A DNA stretch of 64,000 bases from Azorinus chamasolen (GCA_963576725.1 OY755239.1:56453453-56517452); one strand, 5' to 3'; shown: positions 49,001 through 53,137, counted from the stretch's first letter. Notes: a model not told the origin generated them from the letters alone. Numbers and translations are program-made.

Positions 49001-51699
49001 ATCTCATTCTGCCAATTGTGGCTATTTCGTGCCTTACCGTACTCGTGTTCTACTTACCCAGTGACTCGGGAGAGAAGATTACCCTGTCTATATCTATTTT
49101 ACTTACACTGACTGTGTTCTTTTTGCTTCTGTCTGACATAAATCCGCCCACGTCTCTTGTAATACCATTATTGGGCAAATATCTCTTATTTACAATGATA
49201 GTTGTGTCCATGTCAATTTTTCTGACAGTTAATATATTAAGTGTGCACTTCCGGTCACCGGCGACCCATACTATGTCTCCGTGGATGCGTAGAGTGTTTA
49301 CGGAAATTTTACCCAGAGTACTTTGTATGGAACGCCCACAGTTAAAACGGCAAGCGACGGAAACTGTGCAAATATCTGGGGACTCGGAGGCGGAAGAAGG
49401 TGCCGGTAGTCCTGCGGAGGTAACACCGCCAGTGAGAAAGAAAAAGAAACAGAAAGATCCGATACATTATGAGAACGTACAGCAGCCGCTTTTGACTATG
49501 GAGGAACACGCTCAGTATTCTAAATATTTCGAAGATGCATTTGAAGGGATACATTTTATCGCAAATCACCTAAAGAAAGGGGACGAAGACCGTGTGGTAT
49601 GTTTGACTCTATTAGTGAATCGTTTAATCCATTCCCTCATATTGGTCAACGCCTTTTGACGCCCCTGTGAAAGTCACTTTTCGAAACCACTGTGACAAAA
49701 TGAGCATTTGCTCCTACGGAGCAAACGGTTATATTTATCAAAATGGTGTCAAACCGATAAAATTCTAAACTTTTCCTTTTTCTGTAGTAAATGATCCTTT
49801 TCAGTATATTTTTCAAAGAGGATGGGTCTAAATATAGCCTATAAAGTAATGAGTTTAAACCCTTTACCCCATCAATATTCGTGTAAGATAAAATGACATC
49901 ATGGATGTAAATTGGCGGAATGCTTACATGTATAACTATTACAAATGAGCATATACATGTATGTATGTTTGGAAGTACAGTAAAACCTCTCTATAACGGA
50001 CACTAAATTACATCAAATAGTTTGTGTTAAAGGCAGGGGGGCTGCTTAAAGCAAGGTGAAAGTAAAACAGAACGCTCCTATAGGAGCGTTCTGTTTTACT
50101 TTCACTTTGCTTTAAGCAGCCACCTGTTATAAATACCAACTAATTAACACAATTTAGTGGCCGTTATAGAGAGGCTTTACTGTACGTGTAATGGTATAGA
50201 TACATTTGTATGATTCATCAACTTCTGCCATGGCCAAAAGTTCCCGTGTCCATGTGCTGTTATACAAATTAATCTAATCAGTATACATGATGTCATTAAT
50301 TCTTACAGGAATCTTCATAGAGTATTATGTTAAGTATTAAAACAACCATTTATGTAATTGTATCACTTAACTAGCCCGGTCACCGTATTAATCATTTAAG
50401 AAATAATGATTTCATGAATATTAATCAGTTGAATCTTTAATGGTACATGTATATGGACACATGATGTTTGGTATTGGCAGACACTGAATAATCATATCTA
50501 TATCACGATCTTGGACTACTCCGTTTGCAAATACGTGTAAAGGCGAATATATGAAGGAAAGGGTTAAGAAAATCCCCACGAATGACAATTTATGACGTCA
50601 TTCGCTCTAGATTACGTAGCAGCAGTGAGACAAAAATAATCTGGTCTTAAACTCGTCTAGGGAGAAATTAGTATGTTTTTACTCCGTATGTAATTATGTA
50701 ACTTTCCCTGATGCCAGTATACATTATTTCTTACATGTACATGTATATTCATGGGGTGAAAGTTTAAGCTCACTACCTTTTAAGAAAAAGTGACCTAAAA
50801 GAAAAACTTTAAGGAGATCTTATATATAATGGAACATCAACATCTCAAACTTTAAGGGACCATAAACATGTCTTCGAGTTAACTTAAGTTTTACTTCGCT
50901 CACTACCTTTTAAGAATAGGTGACCAAAAAAGAAAAACTCTAAGGAGATTTTATGTATAATGGAACATCGACATCTCAAAATTTAAGGCACCATAAACAT
51001 GTATTCGAGATAACGGAAGTTTTACTTCGAGATACCGGGAGTTCGAGTCAGCCTATTTCTAACTTGGAAACTTTTTCGCTATGACAACTTCATGCAGGTC
51101 GAATGTAATGCTGTAGCCATGCTCATAAAACCTTTTAGTTGAGTCTGAGTTCGTTCTCAAGTTTTTGATTGGTCAGATTTGAGCCATAGGCTCAAATCTG
51201 ACCAATCAAAAGCTTGAGAACTCAAATCTGACCAACCAAAAGCTTGAGAACAAACTCAGACTCAACTAAAAAGTTTTATAAGCATGGACCCTGAAAGCTC
51301 CTGTAAGAGCTCCTGTAGGAGCTTTCAGTATTACTTGCGACCTGTAATAAGCTGTCACGTGTCTTTATAGTCATGTACAGTGATGCATTTTAGAGTAATT
51401 CTATATTACAAATGTTGGAAGGGACCGAATTTGTAACTCGAGTTATATCGAAGTTCGTGTTATCCGAGTTACTGAGGTTCCATTGTATAATCTATATTCG
51501 GATTTTCTTTCTTTTTTTGCAGGAGGAGAGAGACTGGAACTACGTAGCCATGGTTATGGATCGCTTGTTTTTATTTATTTTTACGACAGCTTGTCTCTGT
51601 GGCACAATTGGCATATTCCTAAACGCTCCGGCATTATTTGATCCAAGGCAACCGATGACAAACTACAACTTTGACTGTTCTCAACCTCTAGAGCGCTGA
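27982..51699 (+). CDS. nicotinic acetylcholine receptor alpha-type subunit, 7 coding exons
   Basis: Joined exons 27982-28089, 35305-35403, 43755-43799, 44327-44436, 47204-47378, 48772-49596 and 51523-51699 encode 512 residues with every phase matching and all introns GT-AG. The product is a Cys-loop ligand-gated cation channel subunit of the plasma membrane. Visible features: signal peptide (1-18), paired tryptophans of loop D (80 and 86), loop A LYNNADG (118-124), Cys-loop C154-C168 with PFD motif, loop B WTY (175-177), loop C vicinal cysteines C231-C232 marking an alpha-type subunit, M1 about 251-273, M2 280-302 starting GEKITL, M3 311-335, a short M3-M4 loop with a basic patch (401-407), M4 about 460-488. 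Sequons at N52, N100, N219 and N243. M2 has Glu at -1', Leu at 9' and Asp at 20', so cation selectivity is inferred. Orthology to a named subunit cannot be assigned; molluscs have large nAChR expansions. Introns are loaded with foldback elements. Confidence 0.95.
28385..28446. mobile_element. FB-A core fragment in intron 1
   Basis: CCCCGGACAAACTACTCC, then AGGGGTAGCTTGGTCAGTGT and TTGTTTGCAA. Confidence 0.4.
28449..28653 (-). mobile_element. FB-D element, complete, intron 1
   Basis: 205 bp, TA on both sides, CAGTAGAACCCCTCTAATGC to GGGGGTTTACTG. Core around AAGCTCCTCTAGGAGCTT. Confidence 0.93.
28757..28963. mobile_element. FB-E-like element, intron 1
   Basis: TAGTAAAAACCTCAGTAGTT to CGAGTTTTCACT; different outer arms from other FB-E copies, same core with apex AGCTCCTTTAGGAGCT. 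Confidence 0.78.
28964..29339. other. intron 1, no feature seen
   Basis: No recognised element. Confidence 0.5.
29340..29547. mobile_element. FB-F element, diverged, intron 1
   Basis: CAGTTAAACATCGTTTAAGC to ATGCTTTACTG; core around GAGACCCAAGAGGAGCTC. Confidence 0.7.
29716..29964 (+). mobile_element. FB-A2 element, intron 1
   Basis: TTAATCATTTCCCTCATAG to GGGAAAGGGTTCA; core 29757-29823 around GGTTCCTAGAGGAGCC. Confidence 0.9.
29982..30224 (+). mobile_element. FB-A element, intron 1
   Basis: CTTTTTCTCCATAAATACGC to GAGGAAATAGATAAA; apex GGCTCCTATAAGAGCTTT. Confidence 0.8.
30228..30412 (+). mobile_element. FB-A element, left core arm deleted
   Basis: CCCTTTCCTCCTGTATGATC jumps straight into the right core arm; right end AAGGAAAAGGCTAA. 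Third FB-A-type copy in a row. Confidence 0.7.
30480..30730 (-). mobile_element. FB-J element, intron 1
   Basis: Core 30523-30586 around CAGCTCCTGCAGGAGCTG. The terminal GGGTTAA is replaced by GGGTTACATGTAA (TACATGTA 30723-30730). Confidence 0.88.
30825..31105 (-). repeat. dispersed duplication, partner 7230-7545
   Basis: Inverted copy; shared words include TATATCGCAA-type text, GTTTGATATGTTATTCG and GAACAAAAAATATAAG on the minus strand. Confidence 0.7.
31145..31396 (-). mobile_element. FB-A2 element, intron 1
   Basis: GTTCTATGTTTATTCCAAA to GGAAAGGGTTAA; core 31290-31355 around GGCTCATTAAGGAGCC. Confidence 0.88.
31905..31985 (-). mobile_element. FB-A fragment with duplicated tail
   Basis: CGTCTGATCTGATTCTACTC, then GCAAAAGTGAAGAAAAGCGT occurring twice. 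Confidence 0.55.
31995..32222 (+). mobile_element. FB-A element with nested, apex-truncated FB-C
   Basis: Core left part 32030-32090, then FB-C from 32093; the FB-A terminus ATATTCATGGAGTAGAGGGT and TTAA follows directly on the FB-C apex. Confidence 0.75.
32093..32200 (+). mobile_element. FB-C left half, ends at hairpin apex
   Basis: CAGTAAAACCTCTCTATAAC through AATGCTCCTATAGGA, then FB-A sequence. Confidence 0.88.
32226..32320. mobile_element. degraded FB-D/F core
   Basis: GTAGCTTAATGCAGGACTAA and TAGGAGCTTCCTGCATTAG only. Confidence 0.4.
32318..32525 (-). mobile_element. FB-B body with FB-A terminus
   Basis: Begins ACCCATTACCTCATAGG (FB-B) and ends GGCGTAGAAAGGCGTATAT and GGAAAGGGTTAA (FB-A). 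The core is short: CACTTGCTCCTTAGGAGCAA. Confidence 0.8.
32545..32721 (+). mobile_element. FB-A element, truncated
   Basis: Core 32552-32618 around AGCTCCTTCAGGAAGC; right flank ends at the FB-E junction. Confidence 0.65.
32722..32889 (+). mobile_element. FB-E element, 5' truncated
   Basis: Starts in CCGGTTTTGGAGACAGG; right end GAGCTTTTACTG. Core around AGCTCCTAGAGGAGCT. Confidence 0.8.
33106..33370 (+). mobile_element. FB-E-like element interrupted by FB-B
   Basis: CGGTAAAACCTAGCTGGTCC through CAGGTGGCTGC, then after the FB-B copy TGCAGGGTGAAATAGT; right half missing. Confidence 0.65.
33164..33328 (+). mobile_element. FB-B element nested in an FB-E core
   Basis: TTAA at both ends, inserted in the GCTTAATGCAGG motif of the FB-E left arm. 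Core around CTGCTCCTATGGAGCAAA. Confidence 0.82.
33371..33772. other. intron 1, no feature seen
   Basis: No recognised element. Confidence 0.5.
33773..34023 (+). mobile_element. FB-J element, complete, intron 1
   Basis: 251 bp with TTAA ends; core palindrome 33920-33986 around CAGCTCCTGCAGGAGCTG. Confidence 0.93.
34020..34228 (+). mobile_element. FB-I element sharing a TTAA with FB-J
   Basis: TTAACCTTTATCCCGCTATC start; core with damaged right arm (CGGGGTTTCAACAGTG). Confidence 0.8.
34327..34482. mobile_element. FB-K element, core deleted
   Basis: ACTCTTTAGAATCGTTACAG shows the right arm lost from near the apex; right end TCTTATCTGGACATCTG. Confidence 0.7.
34684..34843. mobile_element. FB-K element, right core arm replaced
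   Basis: CAGAGCTACAGATAACGGTG to TGAAGCTCTG. After the apex TCTCTTCGAG the sequence jumps to the distal flank. Confidence 0.8.
34886..35132 (-). mobile_element. FB-A2 element, 172 bp before exon 2
   Basis: TTAACTCTTACCTTGG to GGAAAGACGTAA; core 35034-35097 around GGCTCCTCTAGGAGCC. Confidence 0.88.
35305..35403 (+). CDS. nAChR exon 2 (N-terminal helix and first beta strands)
   Basis: A 99-nt phase-0 exon after acceptor TTTTTCAG and before donor GTAAGT. It encodes YSKNVRPMF and RLSQLLQV, which align with the conserved nAChR segment ending in the loop before loop D. It holds the sequon NRT at residue 52. Confidence 0.93.
35532..35549. repeat. poly-G tract in intron 2
   Basis: GTGGGGTGGGG followed by a G run. 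Confidence 0.8.
35679..35815 (+). mobile_element. FB-F left half fused to FB-H/I right arm
   Basis: CAGTGGAACATGTCTTAAAC through GCGCAGAAAGCTC, then directly GACGTCTCATCTAGATCCAA. The junction is the apex of both hairpins. Confidence 0.75.
35973..36186 (+). mobile_element. FB-A element, intron 2
   Basis: TTAACCCTTTCCTCCATAAA; left core arm shortened (AGACCCATCCTGCATGAGCC), right flank to TTTCTCACATGG. Confidence 0.8.
36392..36496 (-). mobile_element. FB-E half, starts at hairpin apex
   Basis: GGGGCTTTCTGCATGACTTT through TGGGCTTTACTG; the other half is absent. Confidence 0.75.
36517..36744 (+). mobile_element. FB-B element, complete, intron 2
   Basis: 228 bp with TTAA ends; core palindrome about 36573-36642 is perfect as far as I can check. 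Confidence 0.95.
36745..36925. mobile_element. FB-F and FB-A fragments
   Basis: AGGCAGCTTGATGCAGAGCG (FB-F relic), then AAGAAATAATGACATCATGA and CCTAAACTGTACCATCATAT (FB-A, minus). Confidence 0.5.
36925..37137 (-). mobile_element. FB-B element, complete, intron 2
   Basis: TTAACCCATTACCACATAGG to GGGAATGGGTTCA; core about 37014-37083, one mismatch. Confidence 0.92.
37134..37385 (-). mobile_element. FB-A element, complete, intron 2
   Basis: Abuts the FB-B copy (TTCACCCCTTCCCTG). Core 37282-37347 around GGCTCCTATAGGAGCC. Ends GGAATGGTTAA. Confidence 0.9.
37386..37470 (-). mobile_element. FB-A core-only fragment
   Basis: GCAAACAGCGCAGACTCTGA to TCTTTCTGCAAATG, immediately beyond the previous terminus; its apex ACTCTCCTATAGGAGCTA carries a 2-base insertion. 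Confidence 0.6.
37574..37779 (+). mobile_element. FB-A element, intron 2
   Basis: TTAA ends; core around GGCTCCTGTGGGAGCC; a deletion removes part of the right flank (TTGCAAAGGCTTCCTG). Confidence 0.88.
37776..38006 (-). mobile_element. FB-B body with FB-A terminus, sharing TTAAs
   Basis: TTAACCCATTACCCCAGAGG start; ends GGCGTAGAAAGGCGTATTTA and GGTTTAA. Core around TTTGCTCCTATGGCGCAAAT. Confidence 0.85.
38005..38238 (-). mobile_element. FB-A element, intron 2
   Basis: AGAGAAACAATGACATCGTG to AGAGAAGCTTAA; core around GGTTACTATAGGAGAAGC. Confidence 0.78.
38275..38594 (+). mobile_element. FB-O element, complete, intron 2
   Basis: 320 bp, TA on both sides, terminal repeats CAGTTGAACTTCGATA. 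Core about 38417-38485 is a 68-bp perfect palindrome around AAGCTCCTACAGGAGCTT. Confidence 0.93.
38595..38932. other. intron 2, no feature seen
   Basis: No recognised element. Confidence 0.5.
38933..39332 (-). mobile_element. FB-D element interrupted by FB-B
   Basis: CAGTAGAAGTCCTCTGAAAG, then FB-B, then CTTTATGCAGGACGAAAGTG to GAGGGGTGTGTCTG. Confidence 0.65.
38982..39210 (-). mobile_element. FB-B element nested in FB-D
   Basis: CATTCCCTCCTAGACTATTT to GGCGAATGTGTTAA; core around TTCGCTCCTAAGGAGCAAAT. Confidence 0.85.
39537..39748 (+). mobile_element. FB-G element, right core arm damaged
   Basis: CTTAATCCCTTTAGTGCGGG to TTGTAAGGGTGAA. TACATGTA at 39708-39715 where the copy at 8737 has plain TA. 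Confidence 0.82.
39765..39868. mobile_element. FB-F right half
   Basis: Begins near the apex (GTAGCTTTCTACATG) and ends GAGTTTTTACTG. Confidence 0.6.
39876..40104 (+). mobile_element. FB-L element, complete, intron 2
   Basis: 229 bp with TTAA ends; core around TCCGCATGATGCGGCG. Confidence 0.92.
40109..40356 (-). mobile_element. FB-A element, complete, intron 2
   Basis: TTAATCCTTTCCCTGTTGC to ACTGATTAA, five bases beyond the FB-L end. TGACGTCA near 40148. Core around GGTTCCTCTAGGAGCC. Confidence 0.88.
40424..40497. mobile_element. FB-H/I core fragment
   Basis: GTTTGGATCTAGATGAAACG and AACAGGATCCAAAATGTTTG. Confidence 0.5.
40498..40710 (+). mobile_element. FB-F element with scars in the apex
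   Basis: CATTTAAACCTGTCCTCAAG to CAGGTTCTACTA. The apex is expanded by TACATGTACATGTA near 40602-40615. Confidence 0.75.
40711..41105. other. intron 2, no feature seen
   Basis: No recognised element. Confidence 0.5.
41106..41266. mobile_element. FB-N element
   Basis: Arms TCCATGCTTATAAAACATTT and complement. The right arm contains CAAATCTGACCAATCAAAAG twice, as in the copy at 51117. Confidence 0.8.
41343..41465. mobile_element. FB-N element, single inner unit
   Basis: Same outer arms, inner right unit present once; 77 bp downstream of the first copy. Confidence 0.78.
41644..41801 (+). mobile_element. FB-D element, core deleted
   Basis: CAGTAAAAACCCTCTGATGT to GGGGTTCTGCTG. TCTGCAGAAAGCGTCCTGCA shows about 25 bp lost just past the apex. 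Confidence 0.82.
41822..41965 (-). mobile_element. FB-A element ending in its core, then (GA)n
   Basis: TTGCCCGTTGAATATTCATG through GAGCAGATCCTGATCAG, after which GAGAGAGAG replaces the rest of the hairpin. Confidence 0.7.
42061..43376 (+). mobile_element. 1.3-kb element with internal tandem array, intron 2
   Basis: Inverted termini ATGCCCCCGT and ACGGGGGCAT. Inside are about seven units of roughly 110-230 bp sharing AACTGCACGTAAAATT, TTTGACCTTGAC, GCGGGCAGCATGGGT and GATATAAGACGATGAAAAA. After the array comes a GACAGACAGAC tract and a terminal hairpin (ATGCCCCC at 43345, CGGGGGCAT at 43368). This build resembles Helentron-like or other tandem-bearing mollusc repeats, but no diagnostic protein is present. 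Confidence 0.75.
43443..43648 (+). mobile_element. FB-C element, 107 bp before exon 3
   Basis: Left end mutated (AAGTAAAACCTCTCTATAAC), right end GAGGTTTTACTG. Core palindrome about 43499-43592 around CGCTCCTATAGGAGCG, one mismatch. Confidence 0.92.
43755..43799 (+). CDS. nAChR exon 3 (loop D, 45 nt)
   Basis: A 15-codon exon, [15 protein letters not shown], matching the near-universal nAChR segment with the loop D tryptophan. Acceptor TCTTTTTCAG, donor GTAAGT, phase 0 on both sides. An exon this small, with an FB-C element ending 107 bp upstream, could be missed by gene predictors. Confidence 0.95.
43828..44000 (+). mobile_element. tRNA-derived SINE-like repeat, intron 3
   Basis: CCCGTGGTTAAGGTATCTG resembles box A and ATGTTCGATCCCCG box B. 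The body CAAGTGACTCACATTCAGGT, GTGCAAGACAGTAGTG follows, as in tRNA-headed SINEs. Single copy here, so the 3' end is uncertain. Confidence 0.55.
44065..44240 (+). mobile_element. FB-A element, diverged, intron 3
   Basis: CAGAATAGACCCAGACCAAA core relic, then CATATGCCACTATAACACTT; ends 86 bp before exon 4. Confidence 0.55.
44327..44436 (+). CDS. nAChR exon 4 (loop A)
   Basis: 110 nt beginning EWYDERLMW and ending [11 protein letters not shown] plus two bases. The donor GTATGT splits the Asn codon completed by exon 5. Contains the sequon NIT (residue 100) and the loop A tyrosine. Confidence 0.95.
44482..44680 (-). mobile_element. FB-B body with FB-A-like terminus, left core arm lost
   Basis: CCCTTTCCCTCATAGGTTAT to GAGGAAAGGGTTACATGTAA. 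The left core arm is replaced by TACTGTACATGTATG. TACATGTA 44676-44683 interrupts the terminal TTAA. Confidence 0.75.
44702..44868. mobile_element. FB-K element, intron 4
   Basis: CAGAGGTCCAAATAAGATGC start; core diverged around CCTTCTCGAAGAGATTC. Confidence 0.78.
44880..44962. mobile_element. FB-H/I core fragment
   Basis: ATCCTAATGAGACGTCGAG, apex GTCACTCGGCGTC, then CCAGGGTCCAAACC. Confidence 0.55.
44966..45134 (+). mobile_element. FB-C element, right core arm deleted, intron 4
   Basis: CAGTAAAACCTCTCTATAAC to GAGGTTTTACTG. AACGCTCCTTTTGTACTTTC marks a deletion at the apex. Confidence 0.87.
45290..45430. mobile_element. FB-D/F right half with a 25-bp minisatellite
   Basis: TTTTAAGCAACCACCTGC to GAGGTTCTACTG. 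Between them, three and a half units of ATCGGTCTATAAAGTTATTA type lie at about 45319-45395. Confidence 0.7.
45680..46040 (+). mobile_element. FB-E element interrupted by FB-B, intron 4
   Basis: AGTAAAACCAAACTACGG through CATTCACCCTGTA, then FB-B, then GTTGACATCTGGCTTAA, which matches the AAGTTGCCATCTGTC of other FB-E copies. Confidence 0.65.
45796..46025 (-). mobile_element. FB-B element, complete, nested in FB-E
   Basis: 230 bp with TTAA ends; core about 45902-45970 around TTTGTTCCTGTAGGAGCAAA. Confidence 0.93.
46039..46527 (-). mobile_element. FB-A element interrupted by FB-M, intron 4
   Basis: TTAACCCT, then FB-M, then TTCATGAATATTTATGTAAG to GGACAGGATTAA. Core around GGCTCCTGTAGTAGCC. 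Confidence 0.82.
46047..46293 (+). mobile_element. FB-M element, complete, nested in FB-A
   Basis: 247 bp with TTAA ends; core palindrome about 46196-46246 around CGCCGCCTTGAAAAGGCGGCG. This is the only FB-M here with both core arms. Confidence 0.92.
46524..46678 (+). mobile_element. FB-H/FB-J chimeric element
   Basis: 155 bp with TTAA ends. Left half TTAACCCTTTCGCTGTCAAT through GAGACGCCGAGTAACTCC is FB-H. From TGCAGGAGCTGTCTCATC to GCAAGCGAAATGTTAA it is FB-J. The join is at the hairpin apex. Confidence 0.9.
46697..46873 (+). mobile_element. FB-A element, truncated, intron 4
   Basis: CATTTAATTCTTTACCTCAC through ATATGTCATGATTGG; core around GGTTCCTGTAGGAGCT. Confidence 0.7.
46871..47023. 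mobile_element. FB-K element, core deleted
   Basis: CAGAGGTCCAGATAAGATGC to GAACTGTAACTCT. The core is reduced to CTATGTTGTGACGTAGCG. Confidence 0.78.
47204..47378 (+). CDS. nAChR exon 5 (Cys-loop, loop B)
   Basis: 175 nt; one base completes an Asn codon, then [10 protein letters not shown] through FGIWTYTE. Holds the full Cys-loop from CPID to QQEC, 13 residues between cysteines, and the loop B tryptophan. The donor is GTGTGT, weaker than the others in the gene. Confidence 0.94.
47433..47497 (+). mobile_element. FB-I left half, ends at hairpin apex
   Basis: CTGTTCACGACCTGACTCG through GAGACGCCGAGTTACTC, then unrelated sequence. Confidence 0.65.
47562..47796 (+). mobile_element. FB-A2 element, intron 5
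   Basis: TCAGCGTGTTTTCACAC to GAAAGGGTTAA; core around CGACCCCTAGAGGAGCC. Confidence 0.85.
47918..48068. mobile_element. FB-E-like element, diverged
   Basis: AAACTCCTCCAAACCGGATT through GAATTAAACTGCCACC; apex lost. Confidence 0.6.
48067..48276 (-). mobile_element. FB-A element, core shortened
   Basis: TTAATCCTTCACTTTTAATA to AGTAAAGGGTTA. ACGACCCCTATTAGGGTC shows a shifted apex. Confidence 0.78.
48279..48475. mobile_element. FB-K element, complete, intron 5
   Basis: CAGAGCTATGTACAGATAAT to TGGAGCTCTG. Core 48343-48418 nearly perfect around CTCTTCGAGAC. Sits at the terminus of the FB-A copy. Confidence 0.9.
48502..48715 (+). mobile_element. FB-A element, 56 bp before exon 6
   Basis: TTAACCATTTCCTTCATATA to AAGTGTTAA; most of the left core arm deleted (CCATATAAGACGGTTACTGC). 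Confidence 0.8.
48772..49596 (+). CDS. nAChR exon 6 (loop C, M1-M3, cytoplasmic loop)
   Basis: 825 nt, phase 0, from [11 protein letters not shown] to KKGDEDRV before donor GTATGT. Carries loop [11 protein letters not shown]1, M2, M3 and almost the whole cytoplasmic loop. Loop C has one residue more between the cysteine pair and the following Pro-Tyr than the usual YECCKEPY spacing. An open frame extends 99 nt upstream of the acceptor, but the homology starts only at the acceptor. Confidence 0.95.
49623..49856 (+). mobile_element. FB-B element, 26 bp after exon 6
   Basis: TTAATCCATTCCCTCATATT to AATGAGTTTAA; core around TTTGCTCCTACGGAGCAAA, outer arms with several mismatches. Confidence 0.88.
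49853..50333. mobile_element. FB-A inverted composite with FB-C at its centre, intron 6
   Basis: Left TTAAACCCTTTACCCCATCA and right ATTCTTACAGGAATCTTC are both FB-A right flanks, facing each other, and the hairpin between them is an FB-C copy. Confidence 0.75.
49978..50182 (-). mobile_element. FB-C element, complete
   Basis: 205 bp, TA on both sides, core about 50034-50127 around CGCTCCTATAGGAGCG, nearly perfect. Confidence 0.94.
50385..50566 (-). mobile_element. FB-A element, core deleted
   Basis: GTATTAATCATTTAAGAAAT to GGAAAGGGTTAA; only GATCTTGGACTACTCCG remains of the core. Confidence 0.72.
50769..51029 (+). repeat. direct duplication, two units of about 130 bp
   Basis: Units begin CTCACTACCTTTTAAG at 50769 and 50898 and end TTTTACTTCG. 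The second leads into the FB-O element. Confidence 0.88.
50958..51487. mobile_element. FB-O element interrupted by FB-N, intron 6
   Basis: TCGACATCTCAAAATTTAAG, left core arm to GAATGTAATGCTG, then FB-N, then AAAGCTCCTGTAAGAGCTCC to GAGGTTCCATTG. The right end is 35 bp before exon 7. Confidence 0.75.
51117..51288. mobile_element. FB-N element nested in FB-O
   Basis: CCATGCTCATAAAACCTTTT to TATAAGCATGGACC; duplicated inner right unit as at 41106. Confidence 0.82.
51523..51699 (+). CDS. nAChR exon 7 (M4 and C terminus)
   Basis: 58 codons plus TGA after a strong pyrimidine tract and TTGCAG. Encodes [15 protein letters not shown], the conserved amphipathic helix before M4, then M4 and a 24-residue extracellular tail ending PLER. 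No clear polyadenylation signal was found before the next element at 51796. Confidence 0.94.
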   Translation, partial: EERDWNYVAMVMDRLFLFIFTTACLCGTIGIFLNAPALFDPRQPMTNYNFDCSQPLER

Positions 51700-51795
51700 G
51701 AAACTGTTTTCATTTTTTTTAGTTTGCTTCAGTTTTCTTCTAATTTTTAAGAAAGTAAGAGTTTGAATAACTCAAATTACACTTAACCCACATTG

Positions 51796-52010
51796 TTAAC
51801 CCTGTCGTGGCCATTGTCTGATCTGTGATTACCTATGCAAACAGTTTGGATCCAGATGAGACGCCGAGTAACTCGGCGTCTCATCAGGATCCAAACTGTT
51901 TGTTACTGTAACTATGGTTTTGAAACAAAAATGAAGAAAATCAAAAGAATCAAAATTTGTAGCAGACGACAAAGTTAGCAGACGACAGAGTTTGGCAGCG
52001 AAAGGGTTAA
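51796..52010 (+). mobile_element. FB-H element, complete
   Basis: 215 bp with TTAA ends; core 51840-51901 around GCCGAGTAACTCGGC. Lies 97 bp after the nAChR stop codon and may fall in the 3' UTR. Confidence 0.93.
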
Positions 52011-52112
52011 ATATATGATCATTATGTCAACTGAGGGTTTTTGGTAATTACTTTTGTTTATTTTAGTTTTGTTGTATAACAACAATTTAGAGTCTAATCC
52101 TGCTGAAACGCA

Positions 52113-52530
52113 TACTGTATACCCTTCAATATCGACCACTAAATTAGTAACAATGGTAACCTTTAAAAGCGGGTGGTTGCTTAATGCAGGGGGGCAGTAA
52201 TGCAAAATGCTATTATAGGAGCTTTTCCATAGCTATCGTCCTCCATAAATACGCCTTCTTACGCCTCTGTAAATGTCATTTTTTTAAACCATTGTATTAT
52301 GTAGAGCATTTGCTCCATGGGAGCAAATGCTCTGTTTATCACAATGTTTTCAAAGCTACACAATTCTAAACTTTTCCTTTTCTCTAGTAACTGCCCCTTT
52401 TCAGTAGATTATTCAAAGAGGCTTTGTCTAAAAGTATCATGTGAGGGAATGGATTAAGCTAACACCCGCCTCTATTACCCAGAATTAGACCTGTGTTTTG
52501 ATGGCCGCTTTAATGAATGTCTGGTCTAAC
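52113..52530. mobile_element. FB-F/D element interrupted by FB-B
   Basis: CCCTTCAATATCGACCACTA through TATTATAGGAGCTTTTCC, then FB-B, then CACCCGCCTCTATTACCCAG. Confidence 0.6.
52241..52456 (+). mobile_element. FB-A terminus joined to FB-B body
   Basis: CCTCCATAAATACGCCTTCT (FB-A) then the FB-B core around TTTGCTCCATGGGAGCAAAT; ends GAATGGATTAA. Confidence 0.82.
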
Positions 52531-52761
52531 CCGGATCTGCCTTAAAGTATGCTTACTTCCCGAGTATGTCGACTAAATCAGATCCTGATGAGAGGCAGAT
52601 TAACTATTAATTCGGTTAAGAGAGGTTTTACTATAGTCCCCGTAGTGCATTGGTAGATGATATACTAGCGAATATGCTAAAAAGCAGGATTATAGTTTTC
52701 AATCATAAGTACAAGACTTCAGTTGATCTTATGCAAATTATTAATACAAATATATTTTATG

Positions 52762-53137
52762 CAGAACTTCAGATAAAGGTGCGTAATCAAGTACTAAAAT
52801 CGTCGTTTCTCCACCAAACTCTTTACTGTGACCACTCTTTAGAATCGTTGTCACAACATAGGGATTTTGTGGAGAAATAAAGAAGTTACAGTAACACCTC
52901 TCTATAACGGCCACTAAATCGTGTTAATTACATGTAGTTGGTAATTAGGGCAGGTGGCTGCTTAAAGCAAGGTGGAAGTAAAGCAGAACGCTCCTATACT
53001 GTTTTACTTTCACCTTGTTTTAAGCAGCTACCTATCTTTAACACAAAATACTTTATGTAATTTAGTGTCCGTTATAGAGAGGTTTTACTGATTCTTGAAA
53101 TGTTTTGATGTACGCATCTTATCTGGACTTCAAACGT
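52762..53137. mobile_element. FB-K element interrupted by FB-C
   Basis: CTTCAGATAAAGGTGCGT through AAATAAAGAAGT, then FB-C, then ATTCTTGAAATG to TTATCTGGAC. Intact FB-K copies read GAAGTTATTCTTGAAAATG at this point, which gives the empty site. Confidence 0.85.
52889..53090 (+). mobile_element. FB-C element nested in FB-K
   Basis: CAGTAACACCTCTCTATAAC to GAGGTTTTACTG. Right core arm shortened at the apex (CGCTCCTATACTGTTTTA). TACATGTA at 52929-52936. Confidence 0.9.
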
